Source: Anaeramoeba flamelloides
Taxonomy: Eukaryota > Metamonada > Anaeramoebidae
DNA: 64,000 bases
Direction: 5' to 3'
Assembly: GCA_027625915.1 (NCBI GenBank)
Contig: JANTQA010000051.1
Location: 3,162,501-3,226,500 of the forward strand
The position numbers and the translations under genes are program-made. Positions 11,254 to 23,799 of the stretch are shown piece by piece. Positions within the stretch are counted from its first letter, which is position 1. Each line of letters starts with the position of its first letter. The notes below the pieces were generated by a model, which was given only the letters and a program-made list of their open reading frames with translations, was not told where the DNA came from and ran no database searches.

Positions 11254-12962
11254 TATTTATTGAAAAATAAATTAAACAAATTTTTCATTCAGCTTTCCAA
11301 AAAATTGTTTCAAAGATCCCTGCAAAATTTAAAACTCTTTAAGAACATAAATTTGTGTTATATTTTGAACACCCGCTTTTAGAAGTGGTGCTCTTTGAGG
11401 GTTTCTGTTAATTCTTGGAATTTTGCTTATTTTTTTTGTTAGCAAAGCCATATGAAAATTTTGTTCAATTTATTTTTCATTTAAGCAATAAGTTGACTTC
11501 TTTTACCACTTAACAGAGGTTGAATTTTTTAAAAATATCTTTTAATTATATTAATCTACAAACCATACCATGTATTTTGAAATTTCAAGGTTTTAGTGGA
11601 GATTAATTAATGTAAAAAAAAAAACTAAAAACTAAAAAGAATTCAAACAAGTTTCTTTTTGTTTAGTAAAAAAGAAAACACAGGAAAAGATTCTTACTTT
11701 GTTTCCTCACCAGAAGGGTAATTTTTTTTTTTCATTGGGTTTATTGGTTGTTTAAAAATATGAGACATAACGGTTTGTTTTGTTGAATACTCTAAAGTTA
11801 TTGGATCTTTTTGTGTTGACGGGATTGACAAAAGTGTGCTTTTTTTGGAATTGTTTGTCTTTGGTGATCCAACACAAAAGGATTTGTAAAGAAAGGAAAG
11901 AAAAAAAGAAAATTGAAAAGAAGGAACGTTTACGAAAATAAAAAAAAATTAAAAAGAGAAATTTAATAAATACTTTTTCATATGTTGTGGTTTGTTTGAT
12001 GCTCTCTGAATTTTTTGGATATTTAAAGATTAATTTGAATAGTTGAAAAAAAAAAAAAAATAATTGGTTTTGTTTTGGAAATCAAAAACTTTTATGTTTT
12101 TTTCTTGTTATTTTTTTTTTTGTTTTTTTTTATTTGATAGGAGTTACCCTTTTTGGTTGTTTAAGAAAAGAAAATAGAAAACATATTTTAATGAATATTA
12201 ATAATTTTAAAACCATAAGAAATCATAAGAAAGAAAATTACTTCACTTGACTTGGACATTAAGAATAAAAAAAAAAAAACTTTTTAGAAAAAATGAATTT
12301 TAGACATAAAATATCAAGTTATTACGGAGAGTCATATTAGTTTGATAAAGAACAATCTATAAAGACACTGAGAATTACATTGACTTAAAATCATTCTAAT
12401 AATATATTTTGATGAAATAGAGAAAGATCTTTTTGATGATTGTGTATTCTTGTTTTCTGTTTGAAATATTTTTTTTTAATGTTTTCATCCAAAGAAAGAT
12501 TCAAGAATTGAACATGATTGAATAATTTCGAATGGAAACATTACATCAAATCTGTTTTGAGAATATAAAAAGTAGTGTTATTCAACCTGAAGTTTGGGTT
12601 ACAAATCATTAACAATTTTTTATTTCTTGAGATTGTTAGTTTTTTTTTCCTAAACAACAACTGTTACGTTTTAAGCTTTTTGGTTAATGTTGAATCTTTT
12701 ATGTTTATGTGCATTACTAAACCTGACAATTCTTTCTATAAGTCTTCAACAATAATTAGAGTCAAACTTTTACCATCAAAGAGAAAAATTTGGGAAAACA
12801 GATCTCACAAATCTCGTTTTTTTTTTTTTTTCCTCATTGTTTCCTTTCTTTTCAAAATTTGTTAATTTAACCCTATTCAAGGGCTTCTAAATAAAACTGT
12901 TTCTTGTGTTAATTTTGAGATCAACTGTGATTAATTCCAACAAGTAATTCTCGTAAGGGAAT
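11254..12962. other. Non-coding spacer with a weak hairpin
   Basis: No gene was recognised; the 96-codon open frame at 12575-12865 is F/N-rich and without family resemblance. At 11804-11885 GGATCTTTTTGTGTTG is followed by the near inverse CAACACAAAAGGAT, an imperfect hairpin of about 80 bases that could be a short RNA or an element remnant. Confidence 0.35.
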
Positions 12963-14120
12963 AAGTACATTTTTCAAATTTTGAGTGCCATCATTTATGT
13001 GAAACTGAATAATTCAAATCCTTTCTTTAGCCAAATATATTGGTACTTTAGATATAAATTGGGAAGTGGGAGATATGCTAGTAAAATATATTTTCATACT
13101 TGTGAAAAATGGAATTCAAAAAAATGAAAAAATTGAGCTTGCAAAAATTAATACAAATCATTTATTTCAAGCTCTTATCTGTAATATTTGATACAATTCC
13201 TTATTCTTTATTTAGATTTGTTATTAATTGTTCCTGAAAATACTTTTATTTTTTAAATTTTTGAGAAACAAATTACTTTTTATATCAAAAGAATATCCAA
13301 AATGAACTTTAAAATTCCCATTTTCAGTTGGTTCATCTAATTCTTTATTGGGTTCAGAAAATCGGTTATTTTTTTGAATACTTCTTGAGAATAAGGGTTT
13401 ATTAGACAAATTCGTTTGATTTTATAATTATTTATTTTCCATTAATTTTGAAAACTAAAAATAATTCTAGTTGGATTGAAATTTCTTCTAAATTTTTCTT
13501 TTATTTTGGGTTGAATCTTGTATAACTGTTTTTTAATTCCTGGAATTCAACCCCTTTATTTTAATATTTGAAATAATATTCTTTATTTGGGTTTTGTTTG
13601 ATAAAAATATTTGAAAAAAGAATATTGAAAGCAAATATGTTAAAAAATGTCTTTTATAATACTAATTAATAGTAATGGGGTGAGTAATCCAAGGTTATAA
13701 ATTTGTTAAGATTTATAAAAATTAAGAAGATAAAGTAAAAAAAATCTTCAAAAAATAGGCTTTTATCAATTATTTTTTTTTTCATTTTTGATTTCAACAA
13801 ATTTATATGTGAACGGTGATCTTTTGTGTTTGGTCTTCAAAAAGAAAATATTTGCTTAAAATACAGACCTTTTCTGGTCTTCTTTTTTTTTGGTTTATTT
13901 TTTTTATTAATTTTGCTCATTCATATAAACATATTACTTGATCCAAAAACTAATTTAATAAAACTCAAAAATTTAATTAAAAAAAAATGTTCAAAAAAAA
14001 TAGAAAAATTAACGATTCAACCCTGAATTACTTTGGTTCGTTTTCAATTCACAAAGAGCAGTGAATGATGTTTTGGTTTCAAAGTTTCAATATCTGGTGG
14101 CACTCAAAAAATATTTTTCT
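12963..14120 (+). mobile_element. TIR element A, copy 2 (~1.16 kb, apparently uninterrupted)
   Basis: The left end has TTTTCAAATTTTGAGTGCCA and the right end GGTGGCACTCAAAAAATATT, inverse to each other over about 17 bases. It runs in parallel with copy 3 (33323-35271) from end to end and serves as the 'empty' reference for the two insertions in copy 3 and the one in copy 1. No transposase is encoded; the small open frames inside (13224-13409, 13826-14026) look like chance. It is a non-autonomous DNA transposon of unknown superfamily. Confidence 0.6.
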
Positions 14121-14608
14121 TAGTAATGTTTTTACACAATTAAAAATTTTCAAAATTGTAAAATGTACTTACTTGCTGAAATAAATTTAAAGAAGTGTTT
14201 AACTAAAAGAGGAAAAAACCAACTTTTCTTTTTAACATTAAAGATTTTCATCTTAAAATCAATATTCCCAATTAGTTTAAAATTAATATACTTTTGAAAA
14301 GAAAATGAAAAAAAAAAAAAAAGGAATGAAAAATTTAATCTTATATTATCAAAATTGAAATATTGATTCAATTTATTAATGAAAAAACAAAAAAAAAAAA
14401 AAAAAAACTAGAATAGAATTACAAATTATTAAAAATTTAACAAATTTAAAATAAAGAAGAATATTAATACTGATTGAATAATATGTATGTATATATGTAT
14501 GTGTGTGTGTGTGTTGGATGATTTATTAGTATGTGTTTATGTGTTAGTCCATTTCTGGAAAACATCGTTAAAAATTTTATAAAAATAGCTAAATCATATT
14601 ATAAACTC
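14121..14608. other. Spacer with a TG/TA microsatellite
   Basis: Non-coding. About 14482-14517 is a TATG/TG run (TATGTATGTATATATG then TGTGTGTGTGTGT). It probably includes the 3' UTR of the minus-strand gene that ends at 14609. Confidence 0.5.
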
Positions 14609-15817
14609 TTAATTTTGGTCATTTGTTTGTAATTTTTTCAACTCATCAACAAAAAAAGAAAAATTTGATTGATCTAAAATATTTTTCTGCAGTGGTTTTT
14701 GGTTTAGTTGTGTATTAAAAAGATTTTTCTGAAAACTGTTTTGTTGTTTTTTATTGTTGCTGTTTTTTTTAGTATAATTATTTCTCTTGTTGCTCTGGAA
14801 ATTACCATTTTCATGACTTTTTTTATAAAGAAAAGACTGATCGGAATATCTTCTTTTTTTCTTTTTTTTTGGAGAATTATTATTGGAAATGTTTTGATTT
14901 GATTGTAGACGATAATTTTGATTTTTCTCAAGAAACAAACTTTTTGATGAATTATTTGTGTTTCTTGATCGAAAATGATTTTGTGTTTGGTTTTTCTTTT
15001 TTTTCAAATAATAATTGTTCTGATATTTTGAAGACAGAAATTGCTGCTGTTGTTGTTGTCTGTGTAGTTGTTGTTGAGACAAATTAACACATTTCTTTAT
15101 TCGTACTAATTCTTCATTTATTTGTTTCCTTAATTGAGTTTCTTTATTAATTTCAATTACCAATTGATCAACTTGATACTGGAGTGTTTCAATGTCTCTT
15201 TTGAGTTCCATGTTTTCAAATTGATAGTCTTGATAACTAATTTCATTTTCTTCTTTAAACGAAAAGAGCTCACCTTCAAATTCTTGAGATTGTTGGAATT
15301 CATTACTAAGAAATGAAATTGATAAAATGTGTTGAAGGGAATAACCGAAAAATGAAAAAAGATCAAAATTTTTGTTATTTTTAAAAGTCAAAAAAGAAAA
15401 TAAATTTTAAAAAAAAACAAATTTAAAAATAATTACCTTTCTTTGAAACCAATAAATCGAATTTTCCATTTTTTGAGAGTTACACAACACAGAAAGGATC
15501 AAGAAAAAATTGAAAAAAGAAGATAAGAGGCAAATAAGAATTTTACATTTAAAAAAAAATAAGTAAATGAAAAAGAAGAAGCAAATATGAATATTAAATT
15601 AATGGTTACGAGAAGAAGTCAGCGATTGTCTTATATTTGTTGGAGAAAAAGAACGGTTCTGATCGATTTGTGAAATTGAGTTCTCATTGTAATTCCTTTC
15701 CGAAAAGAAATCCTTTATTGTAGATTGATCAGAATATCCAAGCAACATTGAAGAAAATTGTTCCATTCGAAGCAAATCGGAATTAGTTAATGACTGGTTT
15801 TGATCGCGTTGACTCAT
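14609..15817 (-). CDS. Unrecognised spliced gene: S/Q/N-rich start, coiled coil, basic N/Q/K-rich end
   Basis: The first exon starts at ATG 15817 (MSQRDQNQSLTN...) and ends at 15610 before GTAACC. The last exon begins after TTCTTAG at 15305 and runs to a TAA at 14609. It encodes a heptad-like coiled coil of about 60 residues (MELKRDIETLQYQVDQLVIE and on), a QQQLHRQQQQQQ run, then a disordered K/N/S/Q-rich region and a hydrophobic-acidic end, FFVDELKKL. The two exons do not share phase: the first leaves one base of a codon, whereas the last supplies only the third base. A 4-base exon at 15437-15440, bounded by AG and GTAATT, would reconcile them but is speculative. The frame upstream of 15305 (to 15391) is probably intron. 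I recognise no family. Exons fairly secure, joint unresolved. Confidence 0.5.
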
Positions 15818-16779
15818 GTGTATGAGAGCCTGTTTTAGTAAGGTTTTAAATCCGAATTATAAAAAAAAATTTTCTTTCGCTTAAAAGGAAAAAAATGAAA
15901 ATAACAAGGATTTCACACAAAAAACTGGTGAGATGAAGGATGTTGTAATAAATTTCAACCCATTTTTACAATTGGTTTTGGTAGAAATTTTTGTTTACTC
16001 AATGCTGTTTAAATTAGTTGGGGTAGATAAAGTTGGTGAATTATTATTTCAAGTATTCTACATATTTTATAAGAGAAGATTTTAAGTGCAATGTGTTAAG
16101 CAATAAAAATGATTGAAAACAATGTCAATTAAAGGAAAGTCAAAATATTTCAATTTTTACGTTTTTTTGGAGGATTATTAAAATACATACATTTCTTTAT
16201 CTAACAATTTTCGATATTTTCAGATAAAACAAGGCAAATTGAAAATTCAGTTTGTTTTGACCTTTACCCATACATCTATTTAGTTTATTTTAAAGTTTAT
16301 TGGTACACTTACAGTAGACTATCCTGTGTGAAAATGAATTTGGATAGACGATATTATCATGAACTTGTGAAATTCGGAGATTAGAGAATAAATGTTCGTT
16401 TTTGCTATCAAGAATTTTGAATTTTAGTATTTAGAAAGGAACCAAAGCGGTGGTACTTTTTACAAAAAGTTTTCTGATATAATTACTCAAATATTTGAAA
16501 AAAATTATTTATCTTTTTTATTTGTGATTTAAATCTAGATTTTTTTGTATTTTAATCTAAAAATTTTATTTTAAATAAAACTAAATGAAAAAAATTTTTT
16601 AGCTAACTTCAAAAATGATCAATAACGTTTCAATTTTACATTCCATTGGATCATAGAATTGAAAACAAGAGTTAAAAATCCTTTTTGAAATCAACTTGAT
16701 CCAATTTATATCTTATATCCAAACATTTCTATAGAATAAACTATATATTGCCTATTATCAAAATGGCGATAAACTTTAT
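15818..16779. other. Upstream flank of the coiled-coil gene and non-coding spacer
   Basis: No open frame of note. Nothing recognised beyond AT-rich sequence. Confidence 0.5.
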
Positions 16780-17225
16780 AAATAATAATTATTTTTTAAC
16801 ACTGAACTTTGAAGAAAAAATATGATTGAAGAAGAATAATATATATCAAAAAATAGTTGGTATCCTTAAGAAATGAATTTGATCAATCTCAATATATTCT
16901 TGAAAATTCGAAAAAATAAAAATTCTTAGTTACATCAAGAGTTAAAAAAAACAATTTTCATTTTGATCTCCAATTGAAGATCTAAATAAAATTCAAATGT
17001 AAATCATTATGATTTCTCTACAATCCTTTCCAATGTTTCAGTGACCATAGAGTAAAATATTTTTACCAAGTGACTATCGATCTTGTGATAAAAAAAAAAC
17101 TTGTAAATGGTTTAGGTCTCAAAAAACTTGAAAAATAAAAATGAAAAATGTAAAAAAACATTTTCAATTTTTAAATGTTTAAAATTGATTTTTTGGTGGA
17201 ATATCTATTCAAACTTTTATATACA
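16780..17225 (+). mobile_element. TIR element F, copy 3 (degraded)
   Basis: It follows the element F landmarks in order: CTTTGAAGAA, AATAATATATATCAAA, GATTTCTCTACAATC, GTTTCAGTGACC, TTTTTACCAAGTGACTAT, GATCTTGTGATAAAAAA. Neither end retains the CAGTCAAAGG motif cleanly, so it is older than copies 1 and 2. Confidence 0.5.
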
Positions 17226-18606
17226 CACAATTGACACTCTACAATCACATAAATTTAGTTGATAAATTGTTTATATAGTGTAACTTATTTAAATTATCTA
17301 CAAGCTTATTAGGTGATGTTTTTATGTTTGTGTAAACACTATAGAACGTAATACCATTATTTTCTAATTAAAAAATAATATTATTAGTATGCATTCCATA
17401 ATATTTTTCTAAATGTTAAAAAATACTTTTTTAGACCTTTAATTAAACTTCCTTCTTGAACTATAAGAAAATTTACTTACTATGCTAATTTGATTGTTAC
17501 AGTAATAATTAATATACTTTTTGGAAATTGAAATAAAAATTTTCATTTATTAATTAGAAAATAACAGTCGTGCATTTCATAAGTATATCTATAAAGGAAT
17601 GTATATATAGAGACTTGAAACAACTCTAATTTCTAACAATATAACTCTATATAAGGAATTGGTATTGATATCCAGTGTTTTTATATTCTAACCTAACAAC
17701 ATAAAATTCTAAAAATAAAAAAGAAAATATAAGTTGATTGATTTGACACAAAAAAACAAAAATGGAAATAAGAAAAAAAGATCGAATTAAAATACCTTGT
17801 TGTGGTTTTTAATAGTTTTAAATTAAATTTTCTTTTGGAATTTCTTTAAACAAATATCCGAGTTAAAATATATAATAATAAATCATCTTTTCCCTTCATG
17901 TAAGTTTTGTTTCGGTGTATATAAAATGAAAAATTGCTCAACAAAATAAGAGTAAATCCTTAATCTAAACAGATAAAATTTTACTTTCAGATTCCATCAT
18001 ATAAATTTATATAAAAAAGAAAATTCAATTGTTAAGAATCGAAGTTCGGAATATTGGACTGTAAAGTTAAAAAATCTAAAATTTAAAGTATATTTGAATG
18101 AACTGTAGATTAAATGACAAATAATTTCAAATTTGAACGATAAAACATTTTTCCAAATTACGGTTTACTTTTACAAGATACTTTATTATAACTTAACAAG
18201 ATCTCATTACACATCATTCTTTCAGGTAAAGAACTATACTTCAGTGTATTAAAAGGGTATAGATTGACAGTCAAATATAAATAATTCTTACGAGGTTATT
18301 TGCCTTTTTTAGATATTTAATTGACAACTTATTTGTAAAAGGGTAAAAATAAACATGATAAACAAAAATTTTTATAAATTATCAAGATTTCAATTATTTT
18401 TTCCATAAGAATTCATTTTTTAATAATTATTTTAGAGTAAAAAATATGATGATTTTTTTAATTATTAATTTTTTTTCTTGCTAAAAAAACGAAACTTTTC
18501 CCAATCATTTCTATTTATGAAATCTCACATTTAATAATTTTGTTATTGTTTTTATGTACAAAAAAAATTGAAAATTTAATCTAATTAAAAAAAAAATAAA
18601 ACCAAT
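17226..18606. other. Non-coding spacer with a weak inverted repeat
   Basis: No gene was recognised. ATTATTTTCTAATTAA near 17360 and its inverse TTAATTAGAAAATAA near 17551 could be ends of an old ~230-bp element. The rest is AT-rich and featureless. Confidence 0.35.
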
Positions 18607-18805
18607 GCAGTCATTTCTTCTATCAAGACATAAAAATTGACACCATATTGAAAATACAAAAAATATCAAATTAAGGTTAGAAATTCGGATTCAAATATAA
18701 TAATTTGTGTAAAAATAATTCCAAAAAGTTGTGCCTTAATTTGGGATTTTTTGTTTATTGAATTTTGTTGATAGTTTATGTCTTAAAAGTTAAGTAGCTT
18801 CAATG
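18607..18805 (+). mobile_element. Decayed relative of the 198-bp CAGTCAGTTCC MITE
   Basis: It aligns with the intact MITE that starts 290 bases downstream: GCAGTCATTTCTTCTATCAA at the left, TTGTGCCTTAATTTGGGATT in the right half, and TTTATGTCTTAAAAGTT at the right. Many differences indicate an older insertion of the same family. Confidence 0.5.
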
Positions 18806-18896
18806 AATACTTGAAGACATACTAAATTGATAAAAATTTTTTTTTTCAATGATTTGTTAATTTTATTGAATTTTCTAAAAATAAATAAAAACCTTA

Positions 18897-19094
18897 CAGT
18901 CAGTTCCACTTTTAAGGCACAAACTTTCAACGAAATGTAAGGGACAATAAAAATCTCAAATTAAGGTACAAAATTTAGATTCTAGTAAAATAAATTGTAA
19001 AAATGAAAATTTCCAAATTTTGTGCCTTAATTTGGGATTTTTTTGTTCCTTAAATTTCTTTTTAATGTTTGTGCCTTAAAAGTGGAACTGACTG
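18897..19094 (+). mobile_element. 198-bp Tc1/mariner-type MITE, copy 1, with TA duplication
   Basis: The left end is CAGTCAGTTCCACTTTTAAG and the right end is its exact inverse, CTTAAAAGTGGAACTGACTG. TA flanks both sides (18895-18896 and 19095-19096). The internal half-palindrome includes AATCTCAAATTAAGG and CCTTAATTTGGGATT. It has the same length as the copy at 34787-34984. Non-coding, with well preserved ends, so a fairly young insertion. Confidence 0.8.
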
Positions 19095-19096
19095 TA

Positions 19097-20434
19097 TTTT
19101 TATTTATTCAGAGGATAAATGATTAAATATTATTTATAAAAAACATGTGATAACCTGCTAATAATATAATATTGAGCAAAAATTTTATATATAACTTGAA
19201 AATAACAACATTAAAGTAATGCGTAAAATTAATAGGGTTTAAAATTCATGATATTATTAAATTAAAAAACGAAATTATAAAACCAAATAAATATCATACA
19301 AATGAAAATAAATTATTACAATTATCAAATCAAATTTAATCAACAAAATGTTCACTGAATTTGATTTTAGTGTGTTCTTAATGAACAATAACTTCATTTT
19401 TTTTAATAATTAATTTTTCTCCATTCTTTTTAAATTGTTTTTCTTTTCTTATAAACCTTGTAAAAAGTTTTATGTCTATTTTTTATTTTTTGTTTTTAAC
19501 ATTAAAAAAAGATCATTAGGTTCTATGGTTATAGTTTTCATTATTTATACTTGTGTAATATATAAGCCAAATTTCAAAATTATGGGCAAACTTTTTTCTT
19601 ATTTTTTTTTTTTTTCATTTTTCTTTCATAAAAACACAATGATTATACAAAATTTTTATTTATTAATCTATATTTGCTATTTTCTCTAAAAAATTTAGTA
19701 AAATACTTTATTATTCAAAAAAAAAAAAAAAACAATTAAATTAATTGTTTTCTAATGAAAATTCTGTCCCTATTTTTTTATTTAAGCTTATGATTTTATA
19801 ATTAAATTTCTTTTCTAGATTTTAATTCAAAGAATATTTAAAGTATTATTGAAACTTCTTCAAAATATAGTAATAATATTATTTTATTTTTACAATTAAT
19901 AATTATATAATAATTTTAAATGTTTAAAATATTTAAAAAATAAGTAATAAAGTTAAAAATAATTATTATTTGATCTTGAGGTTATTGGAAATTCCCTAGA
20001 ATAATTAAGGGTGTGTTTGAATGATTATTTATAAATGATTATCTTGATAGATACTTCAATATTTTTTAAATGATTTTTTCAAGTTTTTTTAAAACAATAT
20101 ATTTATAATATAGTAATTTAATGAATGTTAGTTTTCTCATTTTTCATCAACAAAAAAAAAAAAGAATTGTTAGGAAAATTTTTAAGTAGGAAAACATTTT
20201 TTAAAAGTTCAAAATATAAAATGTATTTTTTTTTTTTCAAAATCAAAGATAGTTTTATATCGGGTGAATACCAATATATAATGAATAATCTCATTTTTTC
20301 TGAAATTGATTGAAATTTTAGAGATAAATTTTTTACTTAGAATTTCAATAATTTTTTATATAAATTATTTTTAAATTTCCTTTGGTTGTTGTTGATGAAA
20401 TTTAATAAAATTTCTTAAAAAATCCAAATATATA
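19097..20434. other. Non-coding spacer
   Basis: AT-rich; open frames at 19435-19689 and 20125-20313 are F/K-rich and lack any domain. Nothing recognised. Confidence 0.5.
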
Positions 20435-21003
20435 AACTAGATTTCAAAATTTTGACTCGCTTTATATTGTTAATGGAAGTTGTTTTGAGGGTTTTATTCA
20501 AGTATTCATCTCCAAAATTTTCTTTCAATTTTCTGGATAAGAATCATTTTTTCTACTTTGGCAAAATTTAATTTTTTTTTTTTTCAAATATTGTTTTTGT
20601 TTTTGTTTTTCTGCAACTTTTTTATTTTTTTTTTCTTTTTTTTTTTTTTTTTTTGCAAAAGATCATGTGAAAAAAAAATCTCAAAAAGGACAATAAACCT
20701 AACAAAATTGAGACTATGTAATATATTTTTAAAATGATTTTAATTATTCATAAAAAATCTTGTTGTTCACTTTTTTAGGTGAAAGTTGAGTCATAAAAAA
20801 ATTGGTAAGGCTCATTTCAAAAATTGTTACTCACTTTTTGTTATTTTTTGGTTCTATTTTTTTTTTAATTTTTAAAATATCTGGTTTTTATATATTTAGA
20901 AAAATTTAAAAGCGAATTACTAACCAGATTATAACAATTGATTGTTCTTGAATACTAAAGGATAATTTTTGTTTTTTTCAATTTATTATTTCAGGTGAGT
21001 TAC
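20435..21003 (-). mobile_element. Dispersed element E, copy 1 (~570 bp, inverted relative to 35505-36082)
   Basis: Read inverted, it follows 35505-36082: AACTCACCTGAAATAATAAA, then the TGAGTAACAATTTTTGAAAT block, the CTCAATTTT block and finally TTGTTTTGAGGG and TTTTGACTCGCTTTATA (inverse of TATAAAGTGAGTCAAAA). Related partial sequence occurs near 59140 and 25380. Non-coding; ends are only approximate. Confidence 0.5.
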
Positions 21004-22912
21004 ACTTTTCGAAATGGTGTTTACTATTTAAATTATTAAATGATTATTTCAATCGAATTCCCTACAAATATTCACTTCAATTCTTAAAAAATATTCAGTA
21101 TATTTTTTTACCTTTTCAAATCCCCCAAATACAATTAGAGAGTTAAAATAAATTAACATTCTTGAACAAGTCTTCAAATCATAATGTTTTAAAGTCGATA
21201 CTTTTATTTTTTCAAAAAAAAAAAATTATTTCATATTGATTATTATTAAAATCGATAATAATCATTTATTGTTATTGGCGCTTTTTAGAATTTTTCTCAA
21301 TTGGTTTATGAAAACAAAACAATCGGGATTTTGATTTTTTTACTTTTGATTTTTTTGATTCTTGTTTTTTAAAAGTTGGATGAGCAGTTTGATTCAGTTA
21401 TTTTTTAACGAATAGTATACCAAAAACACAAATTTCATCATAGATATGTAATCAATCGAAACAATTTTTTTTTTTTTTTTTTAATAATTTTTATTTAAGT
21501 CTTGATATAAAAAAAATTAAAAAAAATTAAAAAAAATACTAACTTTTCAATATGACCAATTTTTTTGATAATAAACTCGAAATTTATACTTTTCTATCTT
21601 TAAATAATGTGAAAAAAAGGAAAAACGATAAAATTAACAACAAAAAATCTATTATTACCCCTAATTTCTATAAAATCTTACAGTCCAAGGAAAAAAAAAA
21701 AACAAAAATCCAAAAAATGTTTAAAATTACTTATCCCAAAAAATGAAATTCATATAAATAAACTAGATTTAAAATCCTAAATTGTTTAAATTTTGTACTG
21801 GGTATTTCCTTATTCATTTGGGGAAACAGAGTGGATCTTTTATTTAGTTAATTAACAATTCAAAGTAAAAAAATGTATATAAATGATTTATTCAAATAAT
21901 ACAGAAGTGAATTATTTAATATTTTAACACTATCAATTTTTTAAAGAACTAATCTACATTTTGAGAAAAATTCCAGAAAGGCATATTTTAGCTTTGAAGT
22001 ATTTAGATTGATGACTCAGTCTTTATATTTATCTTGAAAAGCAGGGTTTTTTTATCAAAATTTCTTGGGTTTTTATTCTAATATACAGAGTTCAAAATAT
22101 TGCCCGCCCAAAGACTATTATCAGTGTTTCAAAATATAAACCCTGCTTTTTCTTCTTGTTGTTCCAAGGCAACATAGAATCGACTACCTAATAGTATACC
22201 TAAGTTCGAATCAATTTTGGAAGTAATGGTCTATTTATTTTCTTTAAAATTTAAATTATTCTTGCAAATAGATGAAAATTTTTCAGAATATTTGAAAATT
22301 TTTCAAAATTTTTTTGCTTTTTGAGATAAAAATTCTCTTGAAAAATTTACTCTATTTTTTAAGATAAATTTTGTAATTTGATCCTTTATTTTGAGGGTTC
22401 CTTTTTAATTAAAGAACTTTAAGACACCAATACGATATTTAATTAGGGTTTATTGTTGGTTTCTTTGGTTGGTTAATGTATAGGTCTTCGATAACAAAAT
22501 AACACACTTTCTATTTTGAAACATGGATTAAATTTTTTTACAAGCTTAATTTTGACTACAGTAAGGATTATTTTCTTGCTATCAGATCAAAATCGTACTA
22601 CTTTTACAAATAGAATTTATAGTGGGATTTTATATCATAAGGCACCAGTACTATTTTACTTTCAATCTCAATCAACTTGTTTTTTTCAATTTTTCCTTTA
22701 ATCCTCCCTTCATTTCTAGGGTTTAACTTACTAAAACAATAGGCAATTTATCGAACGAAGAGTCAAATTAATACTTGTTTAAGAACTACTTGAAGAATCT
22801 TTGGCATATTCAAAGAAATATTAAATATTTTTCATTTTTTTTTAGGTGATTTTTTCTTCAAAAAAGCAAACCGATTCTTCAATCAAAAATAAACAAAAAA
22901 ATCTTTATTCAA
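21004..22912. other. Non-coding spacer upstream of RPS19
   Basis: AAAGCAGGGTTT near 22040 and its inverse AAACCCTGCTTT near 22138 form a weak hairpin. The 61-codon frame at 22516-22701 has no family resemblance. The last ~100 bases before 22913 (AAACAAAAAAATC-type leader) are probably promoter and 5' UTR of RPS19. Confidence 0.4.
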
Positions 22913-23799
22913 ATGGAATACTTAACAAGAATTTATATGTATGGTGGTGTGTCTGTGAAAGATGTTGAATCATCAAAATTTATTAAAGCATACGCCGAAC
23001 ACCTAAAAAGAGGTGACAAATTTAAAGAACCAAGTTGGGTTGATATTGTCAAAACCGGCTTCACAAAAGAGCTTTCTCCATACGATCGTGATTGGTATGT
23101 TATTGAATTTTTTTTTTTTTTTTTCTTTTATGCTTTTTTTTTTTTTTTTTTTTGAATCAAAAACAACAACAAATTGTTTTTTCTTCAAAACCGAATAATA
23201 AAAACTTGTAAAAATTTTTACTTGATTTACTTGTTTGTTCCTCAAAACAAATTCTCTCAAAAGACGTTTTTTTGAAGTAGTGAAATTTGTAGCCAGAATC
23301 AATTTTTTTTTTTTTTTTCTTTTTCTTTTTTTTTTTGGTTTGTTCACCCAAAGGCTTTTAATTTCTCATTATTTTTTTTTTTGATCTAATCCAATAAAAA
23401 ACAATTTAAAGGTATTACATCAGAGCTGCGTCTATCCTTCGAAGACTTTATATCAGACCATTTACTGGTGTTGGTGGATTTAAAAAAATTTACTCGAAGA
23501 AAAATAAAATTAGAGTCAAACCATCACACTACAACAAGGGAAGCGGAAAGATCCCAAGATCCATTTTACATCAATTTGAAAAAATTGGCATTGTAAAAAA
23601 AACTAAAAAAGGAACCAGAAAAGTTACATCTCTTGGAAGAAAAGAAATGGATGCAATTGCTTTAAAAATCCATAAAGACACTCAACCAAAAAAGAAAGAA
23701 GAAATCGATGAAATTGATGAACTTAATGAAATTATTGAAGAAAAGAAAGTAGAAGAAAAAGACGAAGAAAAAGAAGAAGAAAAGGAAAAAGAAAATTAA
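22913..23799 (+). CDS. RPS19: 40S ribosomal protein eS19, one intron
   Basis: Exons are 22913-23094 and 23412-23799 (570 nt, 189 aa including a long tail). The join at GATTG/GTATGT and ATTTAAAG/G restores PYDRDWYYIRAAS, the eS19 signature. Other conserved parts are GGVSVKDV at the N-terminus, [43 protein letters not shown], and the [10 protein letters not shown] and [11 protein letters not shown] segments. eS19 is needed for 18S rRNA maturation and sits in the small-subunit head. Two Mets compete for start: M1 at 22913, or M9 at 22937 ([10 protein letters not shown]), which fits the usual length better. After the conserved core there is an extra acidic/basic tail of about 40 residues ([19 protein letters not shown] and on) absent from human and yeast eS19. 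The call is certain; start choice is not. Confidence 0.97.
23095..23411 (+). other. Intron of RPS19 (317 nt)
   Basis: GTATGT donor and TTTAAAG acceptor. The intron is extremely T-rich, with long T runs near 23107 and 23136. Its position is fixed by conservation of the eS19 protein on both sides, so it is a good reference for splice signals in this genome. Confidence 0.93.

Noticed and set aside
22080-22225. Possible tRNA gene (GTTCGAATC string near 22203)
   Set aside because: No acceptor, anticodon or T-stem pairing can be drawn around it.
22516-22701. 61-codon frame upstream of RPS19
   Set aside because: Hydrophobic and F-rich with no known domain; its length is what AT-rich DNA gives by chance.
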